Part shown: positions 56,389-64,000 of the stretch, piece after piece
Numbering within the stretch: position 1 is the first letter of the stretch
How the letters are laid out: the number at the start of each line of letters is the position of its first letter
Source: Petunia secreta
Taxonomy: Eukaryota > Streptophyta > Magnoliopsida > Solanales > Solanaceae
NCBI GenBank assembly: GCA_029990175.1
Contig: JARKIP010000685.1
Location: forward strand, 1-64,000
DNA: 64,000 bases
Reading direction: 5' to 3'
Notes under the pieces: generated by a model
Database searches by the model: none
Told to the model about the DNA's origin: nothing
What the model saw: only the letters and a program-made list of their open reading frames with translations
Position numbers and translations under genes: made by a program

Positions 56389-58968
56389 TCAAGGGTCTCT
56401 CAATGTAATTGAAGTGCGATGATTCACCGCACCTCCCCAATAATGTTTCACCCGTTGACCATTAACCAAAAATGTGCTCTCAGAACCCGGGGCTCTCAAT
56501 GCAACCGCACCCTGTGCGGTAACACGAACAACTTCAAAAGGCCCCGACCATCTCGACTTCAACTTGCCCGGGAACAACTTCAACCTCGAGTTGAACAACA
56601 ATACACGCTGCCCGGGCTCAAAAGAGCGATGCTCAATGTGCTTATCATGCCACTTCTTTGTCCGTTCCTTATATAATTTCGCATTTTCATACGCATGGAA
56701 ATGGAACTCTTCAAGTTCATGCAGTTGGAGCATCCTCCTCTCACCCGCTAAAGCCATATCAAAGTTGAGCTTTTGAATAGCCCAATACGCCTTATGCTCT
56801 AATTCAACCGGCAAGTGACAGGCCTTACCATAAACAAGCCTATATGGAGAGGTTCCAATAGGCGTTTTGAATGCAGTTCGATAGGCCCAGAGAGCATCAT
56901 CTAACTTCATAGCCCAATCCTTCCTCGAGGCATTCACAGTCTTCTCAAGGATTTGCTTGATCTCTCTGTTAGACACTTCCACTTGGCCACTAGTTTGGGG
57001 ATGATAAGCAGTAGCCACCTTGTGGCGAACCCCATACTTAGCCAATAACTTATTGAACAACCGGTTACAAAAATGCGTACCTTCATCACTAATGATAGCC
57101 CGCGGTGTCCCAAAACGAGTGAAAATATTCTTCTTCACGAACTTCACCACCACACTCGCATCATTCGTTGGAAGTGCAATAGCCTCCACCCATTTCGACA
57201 CATAGTCAACTGCTACAAGGATGTATTTATTGCCCATAGAAGGTGGGAATGGACCCATGAAATCGATACCCCAACAATCAAACAGCTCAATCTCCAAGAT
57301 ATTGTTCAAAGGCATCTCGTGACGCCTAGTAATGGTACCCGTTCTTTGGCAACGATCACATTGCTTCACTAGTGCATGAGCATCTTTAAATAAAGTAGGC
57401 CAAAAGAAACCAGATTGAAGTACCTTTGCAGCTGTTCGATCTCCACCAAGGTGGCCACCATAAGGAGAGGAATGGCAGCTCTGTAGAACCGGCTCTACTT
57501 CTTCCCTTGGAATACATCTCCTAGCTAGTTGATCAACTCCTATCTTGTAAAAATAGGGCTCATCCCACACATAAAATCTGCTCTCATGAAGGAGTTTACG
57601 CTTTTGCTCAGTAGTTGCCCCAGGGGGGTACACATTACTCACAAGTAAATTTACCATGTCATCATACCATGGCACCTCAGCTGTATCAAGAGCAAAAAGT
57701 TGCTCATCAGGAAACACCTCTTTAATCTCGGGCCCTTCATCTACATGATCTCTATTCTCTAGCCTTGACAAATGATCAGCAACTTGACTCTCAGTCCCCT
57801 TGCGATCTCGAATTTCAACATCAAACTCTTGCAATAAGAGAACCCATCTAATGAGTCTAGGCTTGGAGTGGATTTCAACATCAAACTCTTTCAACTCTTC
57901 AAACGCCTTGATACAAGCATCATCAAACACATATTTCACATCCTTCTCTAACAATTTGCACAAGGGAGTGGAAATTTTAGAGAAGTCCTTTATGAAACGT
58001 CTATAGAACCCTGCATGTCCCAAGAAACTACGCACCCCCTTAACAGAGATAGGTGGTGGTAATTTCTCAATAGCCTCAATCTTTGCTTTATCAACCTCAA
58101 TTCCTTGCTTTGACACCTTGTGCCCAAGTACTATGCCTTCTTGAACCATAAAGTGACATTTTTCCCAATTCAGCACCAGATTTGTTTCTTCACAACGGCT
58201 CAGCACAACATCAAGATTTTTCAAACATTCATCAAAAGAGTCACCAACCACTGAGAAATCATCCATAAATACCTCCACAAAATTTTCCACCATATCAGTG
58301 AAAATAGCCATCATGCATCGCTGAAAAGTCCCTGGGGCATTACACAACCCAAATGGCATCCTCCTAAATGCATAGGTGCCATATGGACAAGTAAAAATGG
58401 TCTTCTCTTGGTCAGGGGCTATCACAATTTGATTGTAGCCCGAATACCCATCCAAGAAACAGTAATACTCATGGCCTGCAATTCTATCCAACATCTGATC
58501 AATAAAAGGGAGTGGGAAGTGATCTTTCCTGGTGGCCTTGTTGAGCTTCCTATAATCAATGCAAATTCGCCACCCTGTAACAGTTCTTGTTGGAATCAAC
58601 TCATTGTTCTCATTCTTCACCACTGTCATGCCCCCCTTCTTAGGAACACATTGCACTGGACTCACCCACTTGCTGTCAGAGATAGGAAAAATAATACCAG
58701 CATCCAGCCACTTGATAACTTCTTTCTTTACCACCTCCTTCATGATTGGGTTTAGCCTCCTCTGCTGCTCTATAGATGGCTTATGATCTTCCTCCAAGAG
58801 AATTTTATGCATGCAGAAAGAAGGACTAATCCCTCTAATATCAACAATAGTCCAGCCAATAGCCCTCTTGCGCTCTCGCAATACCCGCAACACCTTCTCA
58901 ACCTGCACATCGGTCAACAACGAAGAAAGGATCACGGGCAAAGTATTACCTTCCCCCAAATAAGCATA
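56389..58968 (-). pseudogene. pol: Athila pol: RT and integrase, RNase H deleted
   Basis: In frame with gag and protease. RT: WVSPVQCVPKKGG, GWRICIDYRKLNKAT, LDGYSGYNQI and the catalytic VFMDDFSVVG (about 58250-58280), then HAGFYRRFIKDFSKIS. RNase H is essentially absent: AFEELK at about 57895 is followed by EFDVEIHSKPRLIRWVLLLQ, the stretch that normally follows RNase H. Integrase: HSSPYGGHLGGD...CDRCQR zinc finger (about 57350-57480), Asp in GIDFMGP, Asp in IISDEGTHF, Glu in GQVEVSNREIK, then a GPFEVVRV module near the end. It ends at 56389. A TGA at 58969-58971 (Arg CGA in relatives) separates it from protease. Confidence 0.85.
57812..57890. repeat. 19-base direct repeat at the RNase H deletion in Athila pol
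   Basis: ATTTCAACATCAAACTCTT occurs at 57812-57830 and 57872-57890, 60 bases apart. On the coding strand both encode EFDVEI. One copy is native; the other marks the deletion junction. Confidence 0.9.
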
Positions 58969-60156
58969 TCATAAATGTGCGGGTAAAGGTTTGAGCTCAA
59001 GATTAGGAGCTTTCTCAATAGACGGTTTAGCAGGAGCTAAGGTCAACGGTCTATCAAGCTCCTCAAATTTCTTCCACCCTGGGATGAATCTACTCTGCAT
59101 ATTAAGAACCTCCATATATTCTTCAGTATCTTCATCCTTCAGGATATCATCATCATCACATAAGAGTGCCCTTTCTAACGAATCAACATTAGAAGCCAAA
59201 AATGACCTCTCATCAGCAGTCAATTCATCATCTATCACTTTTACCATGGACAACTCTTCATAGTGAGAAGGAAGCTGGGTAGCTCTGAACACATTAAACA
59301 CAGCTTCTTCCCTATTTACCTTCATAATCATCTTTCCAGCTCTGACTCGAATAACAGCATCAGCAGTAGCCAAAAATCCTCTTCCCAAGATGAGAGGAAC
59401 CTCAGGATCAGCTTCGTAATCAAGAATAATAAAATCAACGGGTAATATGAACTGACCCACTTGTACAAGCACATCCTCAATAATCCCCTCGGGGCATGTC
59501 AAAGATCTATCAGCAAGCTGCAGGGTCACAGTAGTGGGTCGTGGCTCACCCAGGCCTAGCTTCCTAAAAACTGAAGAAGGCATCAAATTCACACTAGCAC
59601 CCAAATCACATAAAGCACGACCAACCTCATGTTCCCCAATTTTCAAAGGGATGGTAAAACTGCCAGGGTCCTTCAATTTCTGCGGAAGCTTGCTTCTAAC
59701 TCTGGAACTGCACTCCTCAGTAAGTGCAACTGTCTCAAACTCAGTCAATCTTCTCTTGTTAGCAACAATATCCTTGATGTATTTAGCATATTTGGGAACA
59801 TCCCGCAAAAGCTCCACCAAAGGAATATTTACCTGAATTTGACTCAATATCTCCAAAAATTTCTTGCATGCTGCATCAACTTTCTGCTTCTGAAGTCTCT
59901 GCGGGAAAGGTGGTGGTGGTCTCACAATAGCAGACTCGGGCTGCTTTTTAGTTACTTTTTCTGCTTCTTTTTCCACTTCCCTATCAACATTTGGCTCTGA
60001 CTCACCAACAGGCTTCTTTGGCTTTGGGGGAACTTCTTCCAGTGCCCTTCCATTCCTCAAAGTCACTGCTTGCACAAATTCTCTAGGATTCTTCTCTGTA
60101 TCACTCGATAAAGCACCCCGAGGTCTATTATTTTGTGCTCCAGCAAGCTGCCCCAA
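58969..60156 (-). pseudogene. Athila gag C-terminus and protease
   Basis: In frame after the gag stop. It opens LGQLAGAQNNRPRGALSSD, a conserved gag-protease linker of Athila elements, then a Pro/Lys/Glu-rich region. The aspartic protease is near 59450-59620, with active site CDLGASVNLMPSSVF and the flap-side IILDYEADPEVPLILGRGFL. The C-terminal part (ELKPLPAHL) leads into RT. It ends at TGA 58969-58971. Confidence 0.8.
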
Positions 60157-61506
60157 TTATCTTTCAAGATCTTTCTGCGCATTGCTCAAATCTTTAATTG
60201 TTTGTGGCTGAGATGCTGACTCATCAATGAGCTTTTGCTGCCCTGCAAGAATTTTCTTGAGCATATCCTCCATAGTATTAGACTGCTGTGGTTGAGCCTG
60301 TGACTGCGATCCCTGCTGTGGTGCATTGTTTTGAGTAAATTGGGCTCTCTCATTACCCTGAAACTGCTCACGGGTATCCCTCCAAGAAAAATTTGGGTGA
60401 TTACGCCAACCCGTGTTATAATTATTACCATACTGATTTCGGTTTTGGCCCTGTGATCTGTTCTGATTACCCACATAATATACTGACTCTGGGTTAGAGG
60501 GACAAACCTCAGTGTTATGATCCTCACCACATACTTCACAAAAGGTATGAACTTGCTGCACTGGAGCTGGTTGTGGCTTTGCTTGGAGAGCCAGCTTGCT
60601 GATTTGATTAGAAATAGCATCCATATTCGCTCGCAGCTCTGTAATTCCATCTAGTTGAAGTACCCTAGCAGCTTTCTGCGTAATAGCTCTGCTAGCCCCC
60701 TCACTATGTATATTAGCTCTGCCATCACCCTGCCAATCAGGATTGCTCTGTGAAAACTTATCAAGTAAGTCATAGATCTGTTCAAAATTTAAGGCCAGCA
60801 CTTGGCCTCCAGCAGCAACATCAACCACAATCTTAGTATGTTGGTTCAACCCCTCAACAAAAGTGTGTGCAATAACCTCATTAGATTGGTTGTGGTGTGG
60901 ACAATCTCTCAATAAAGCTTTAAATCTCTCCCAGGTTGCATATAATGATTCGCCTTCAAACTGTCTGAAGGACAAAATTGCACTCCTCAACCTGGCCATC
61001 TTAGCAGACGGATAAAACTTAGCCAAGAATTTCTTAGCTAAATCCTCCCAAGTAGTGATAGACCCAGGCTTTTCAGCCTTTAACCACTTCCTTGCTGTCC
61101 CAATCAACGAAAATGGGAATAAAGTCATTCGCACATAATCAGTAGGCACACCTGCCGGTGTATAAGTATCACTGATCTCCAGAAAGTTCTGCAAGTGTTG
61201 CTGCGGATCTTCATGCAGGAATCTACCAAATTGCCCCGTCACATGCAGCAACTGAATCATGCTGGGCTTGATCTCAAAATTTCCAGTAATAGCAGGCTTC
61301 ACAATACTTGACTCTACTCCTTTCAGACTAGGAAGAGCCACATCTCGCACTGCTACTGCTTGTTCTTCAGCCATTTCAACAGGAAGAGAGGCAAGTACGA
61401 TTGCTAATGCTTCTCGATCTCTCGCTTCCTTCTTTGTCTTTCTCAAGGTTCTTTCAGGCTCGGGATCAAAAGGTGCGAGTGATTCGTCCTTTTTGTTCCT
61501 TTGCAT
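60157..61506 (-). CDS. gag: Athila gag (449 codons)
   Basis: Starts MQRNKKDESLAPFDPEPERT at 61506, about 100 bases from the primer-binding site. The retrotransposon gag core covers about residues 110-210 (PQQHLQNFLEISDTY, LFPFSLIGTARKWL, LAKKFLAKFYPSAKM, FRQFEGESLYATWERFKALLRDCPHH). A zinc-knuckle variant CEVCGEDHNTEVCP (CX2CX3HX4C) is near residue 325, the form seen in Athila gags. A Gln/Asn-rich tail ends in a short coiled coil. The stop is TAA at 60157-60159, in relatives a Gln codon (CAA); protease continues in the same frame, so gag-pol was probably one frame. Confidence 0.85.
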   Translation of the reverse strand: MQRNKKDESLAPFDPEPERTLRKTKKEARDREALAIVLASLPVEMAEEQAVAVRDVALPSLKGVESSIVKPAITGNFEIKPSMIQLLHVTGQFGRFLHEDPQQHLQNFLEISDTYTPAGVPTDYVRMTLFPFSLIGTARKWLKAEKPGSITTWEDLAKKFLAKFYPSAKMARLRSAILSFRQFEGESLYATWERFKALLRDCPHHNQSNEVIAHTFVEGLNQHTKIVVDVAAGGQVLALNFEQIYDLLDKFSQSNPDWQGDGRANIHSEGASRAITQKAARVLQLDGITELRANMDAISNQISKLALQAKPQPAPVQQVHTFCEVCGEDHNTEVCPSNPESVYYVGNQNRSQGQNRNQYGNNYNTGWRNHPNFSWRDTREQFQGNERAQFTQNNAPQQGSQSQAQPQQSNTMEDMLKKILAGQQKLIDESASQPQTIKDLSNAQKDLER

Positions 61507-61604
61507 TCAAAACCTATTGCCTGAAATAGCACAAGAAACTCAACAAAAAATTAAACCTGAATAGCAATTAAGTAATTGTTCAAAAGTAATTAGTCCGTAA
61601 TTAG

Positions 61605-61622
61605 TCCCGGGCAACGGCGCCA
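61605..61622 (-). promoter_or_regulatory. Primer-binding site of the Athila element (tRNA-Asp)
   Basis: The minus strand reads TGGCGCCGTTGCCCGGGA, six bases from the LTR. It complements the 3' end of plant tRNA-Asp except for one change (CCGGGGA in the consensus as I know it). Confidence 0.85.
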
Positions 61623-61628
61623 AAAACT

Positions 61629-62981
61629 TGTTGCTCCCAAACGCACACGCAAGTATACGCGGTCGCCAAGTAATAAAGTGACAAAGTCGAGTATCGTTCC
61701 CACGAGGACTATGCAGACTAGTGCTTAATAAACAATTCCTGAACAAACTATCCAGGGGTCTTTTTCCAATGGTTGTAAGAGTTTTTATAACTAAAATGCG
61801 GTAAGTAAAGTGCTAAAGATGCAATCAAGCAATGGGGCAAAACTTTGGTTGTTAACAATATCAAGAGAGCGATCCAGGGTCAGAGTTACGAACAATCCAG
61901 TTGATGTATCCAATTGAGTCCACTTCTTAAATTTCGAGTTACTAACTAACAGAGTAAATGTAACTGTGAAAACCTTTCAGTTCTTCACAGTCTATGCAAG
62001 CTACTTCAATCCCTATATGTCTATGGGTTAAATCACATGCACGCATTAAGATTCATGTAATGAGTTAAACTAGGCAAGCAAGTATATGTCTATCCTACCC
62101 GCGAATTGATTCCCCGATGCCCGGGTTCACAAACTAGTTCTATTCTTTCTTATTACGTAATTAGATTCTCTCTTTCGAGTTCAACCCAAAAACCATAGAT
62201 GATGTATAATTATCGAGCTCTAACAATTATACAAGTTAAATCAAGAAAGAATAAGTAACCCGTTATGGGATTCAATCAATGGGAATCAATCTTCAACAAT
62301 CAACTTTCATGTAAACTCTAACCCCAGAACGTTAGGAAATTAGCCACACATATTCATAATCACAAGACAAAGATTTGGTGTAATAATGAAATACTTGATG
62401 TAATAGATGAAAGATTGGGAATAACCCTTGTTCAATGAAGTGTGTAGCTCTCAATATTGCTCCAAAGTCAAGAACCCCTTACAAAAACTAAGTAATAAAC
62501 TATTTATAATGTTTCCAAACCCTTAGTAATAAGGTAGACCCGATGATAGAAGGAATAGGAAGTAAAAACGCGCACAAGGGGCGCTATAACGGGCGCCTTG
62601 CGCCTCGGAACGCGTGCAAACAGTCAGAACCCGTCTTAGCCTCCACGCTTTGGCCATGCGGCGCAAGCCAAACGCACCTAGCCCCTGCGCGCGGTAGAGC
62701 ACGCGGCACATGGGCTAGGGAGCCAAGCCAAAATGCTCTTCTTTCGCTCCAAAACTCGGCTCGTGTCGTGCCTTTGTGTGCTCAATCCAATCTTCAACCA
62801 TCCTTCAACCAATTCATGCTAAACCAAGCTCCAAAACGCTCCAAGTGCATCGCGTAACAACCTACACACGCACAACACAACATCAGTGTAAAACCACATT
62901 CACAAGCTACCAAACGAGTGCAAAACAAGCTTAAATGTGCGGAAATATTAAGGAAAAGTAGGCATAAAATGCCGAACATCA
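61629..62981 (-). repeat. Athila 5' LTR (uninterrupted)
   Basis: 1353 bp, on the plus strand TGTTGCTCCC to GCCGAACATCA. By eye about two dozen differences from the 3' copy, clustered in the GC-rich part near 62560-62720. It contains the intact AAGTGTGTAGCTC site (about 62438-62450) that Tekay invaded in the other copy. Confidence 0.9.
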
Positions 62982-63357
62982 CTTGACGCTAAAATCTTCT
63001 AGATATATTAAGCCAATTTTGGATAGTCCTTGAAGTCACAGGTTGGGTCCTAGTGCCAGTTGCAGTAGGTCTAGCATTGCCTTGAAAGTTACTTGTTCCT
63101 CCTTCATGGACTGATTGATTGGCTTGGTTGTTGCTTGAACCTGCTCTATGAGCTGCAACATTTCCTTGACAGTTTGTTGTTCCTGCTCCATGACCTGCAG
63201 CTGTACCATTGCCTTGATTGTGATTTGGACCTCCTCTATGACTTGAATTGTTGCTTGAACCTGCTCTCTGAATTGGATTGTTGGTAGGACCTCCTCCATA
63301 ATTGCCTTGATTGTGGCTTGGACTTGCTTCATGAGCTGCAGCATTGCCTTGTCCCTT
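62982..63357 (-). pseudogene. MULE transposase, 5' half of the exon split by Athila
   Basis: On the minus strand after the acceptor (TTTTTTAG) the transposase frame reads KGQGNAAAHEASPSHNQ, then a Gly/Asn/Gln-rich low-complexity stretch with GNYGGGPTNNP and AGSSNN repeats, ending NWLNISRRF and a TAG near 62992. Beyond the TAG the frame continues across the Athila site into ASGGTGSSNG at 40711. The TAG is a nonsense change, or lies in a poorly conserved linker. Another open frame here (VQATIKAI repeats) is a shadow of the same repeats. Confidence 0.65.
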
Positions 63358-63439
63358 CTAAAAAAAGAAAAATTAACATAAGTAAAAAAAGATCATTAGT
63401 TAAGGGAAGGGATAATGAAAATGACATTATATCACTTAC

Positions 63440-64000
63440 CATAGTTGGACAACCTTTCTTGTTGTGTCCTCTTATCTTACAGTGAGAGCATGTCATTGGG
63501 GTCCCCTTCCTTGATCTCTTACCAAACTTCTTCTTGGGTTCATCAGCTTCCTTTCTTCTGTTTTTCTTAGGCCTACCAGGCATTCTAGTAATCACAGGTG
63601 GCTCAACTGTTGGGTGTGCGCTAGGAGGCCACATCTTTAAGTTGGTTATAGGCTGAATGAATGTACTGTAAGCCTTCAGATATGTTTCCCTCCTATACGA
63701 GTAGACAACATAATCCATAGGGTCTAACCTCCTGTTCAGCATAGCACAAACTGCATGTGCACATGGGAGTCCTTTGAGCTGCCAGGACCTGCAAGAGCAT
63801 TCTCTATTCAACATGTTAACTGAGTGTCTATAATCTCCATCTAGAATTTCAAAGCCTTTATCACCATTCCAAACGAACTCACAATCTGATGCTTTCTCTG
63901 TCATGTCATCAACCCAGCTCTGGGCCATGGGAGACACATCACTTGGCCACTTACTACAAAAATCCCTCATCTTTCCAAACCTCTCCATTATCTTGTGTCT
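63440..64000 (-). pseudogene. MULE transposase, C-terminal part with SWIM zinc finger (continues beyond the window)
   Basis: A DDE transposase of the MuDR type acts on the MULE ends; the catalytic core is beyond 64000. Visible on the minus strand: CEFVWNGDKGFEI, the SWIM finger CSCRSWQLKGLPCAHAVCA (Cys-X-Cys...Cys-X-His, about 63738-63796), YSYRRETYLKAYSTFIQPI, a basic PGRPKKNRRKEAD stretch, and the zinc knuckle CSHCKIRGHNKKGCP (about 63448-63492). The exon ends at the GTAAGT donor at 63439-63434. The intron is 63358-63439 (82 bp). The conserved Cys and His residues of both fingers are intact. It is read as a pseudogene because of the Athila insertion downstream. Confidence 0.85.

Larger units (their letters stand above)
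40712..62981 (-). mobile_element. Athila-type Ty3/gypsy retrotransposon, about 12.2 kb without its insert
   Basis: Minus orientation. LTRs are 61629-62981 (5') and 40712-41528 plus 51615-52155 (3', split). The target duplication is CTTGA (40707-40711 and 62982-62986). The primer-binding site is tRNA-Asp type. Gag, protease and pol share one frame, broken by two stops, and a third ORF follows. Gag-protease motifs, the primer site and ORF3 place it in the Athila lineage. It is inserted in a coding exon of the MULE transposase. A Tekay element lies in its 3' LTR. Confidence 0.9.
29452..64000. mobile_element. Mutator-like element (MULE), container of the right cluster; continues past the window
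   Basis: The container carries a plus-strand GRF-finger gene at its left end and a minus-strand MuDR-type transposase converging on it. All other material is inserted retroelements with target duplications. The left end is placed at the GGGCGGAATAGCCTAG start near 29452, which looks like a MULE terminal repeat. The right terminal repeat lies beyond 64000. Without the inserts, the visible part of the MULE is only about 2.5 kb. Confidence 0.65.

Noticed and set aside
56389..58968. Possible endogenous plant pararetrovirus RT
   Set aside because: Every RT in the window is linked to gag, integrase and LTRs with primer sites and 5-bp duplications. No movement protein or coat-protein arrangement of a pararetrovirus is seen.

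Overview
This is plant nuclear DNA made almost entirely of nested transposable elements. I see no ordinary host gene, rRNA, tRNA or CRISPR array. The element families present are plant-type: a Sirevirus-like Ty1/copia element, Athila and Tekay/Del-like Ty3/gypsy elements, and a Mutator-like element (MULE) with a SWIM-zinc-finger transposase. They indicate a large, repeat-rich dicot genome. The flavour of the LTR families suggests Solanaceae, which is an inference from memory and was not tested.

Left cluster (1-27415). The oldest recognisable element is a degraded minus-strand Ty3/gypsy element of Tat/Ogre-like type, called H here. Its LTR lies at 26692-27415, its gag at 26098-26691 and 10519 downwards, and its protease/pre-RT remnants run down to 8608. 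H is broken twice. A plus-strand, pol-less element, E (10520-26092, probable 5-bp target duplication ACGTT/ATGTT), sits in its gag. E carries a coiled-coil gag-like frame and a long non-coding interior. The 3' LTR of E is itself split by F (17845-25542, minus, duplication AGTCA/AGTTA), an internally deleted gypsy element with long LTRs full of minisatellites. Next to this, the RT region of H is cut by an LTR of the same broad family as F. That LTR is one arm of a large imperfect inverted repeat (about 293-3797 against 5346-8607) around a 1.5-kb patchwork of pol and LTR fragments.

Middle (27416-29451). About 2 kb of AT-rich DNA with no supportable gene, holding only weak internal repeats.

Right cluster (29452 to beyond 64000). 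The container is a MULE. Its putative left terminal inverted repeat starts near 29452. It has two convergent genes: on the plus strand a small protein with a GRF-type zinc finger, coiled coil and transmembrane segment (29833-39904 when the insert is ignored), and on the minus strand the transposase, of which the C-terminal half is visible (40274 to beyond 64000). A 9.75-kb Sirevirus-like copia element (29973-39719, duplication TAGAC) interrupts the GRF gene. A 12.2-kb Athila element (40712-62981, minus, duplication CTTGA) interrupts a transposase exon. A 10.1-kb Tekay/Del chromovirus (41529-51614, plus, duplication TGTGT) interrupts the Athila 3' LTR. The other Athila LTR preserves the empty site, and with the insert removed both Athila LTRs are 1353 bp.

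The retroelements are recent enough that gag-pol frames are nearly intact, but every one carries disabling lesions: premature stops, frameshifts, a deleted RNase H, a deleted LTR promoter region or a lost pol. The most interesting observations are the two-gene MULE with a GRF-finger partner gene, a 13-bp palindromic motif recurring about 20 times through the copia element including its coding regions, an apparently shared domain in the extra 3' ORFs of the copia and Athila elements, and the large LTR inverted repeat.
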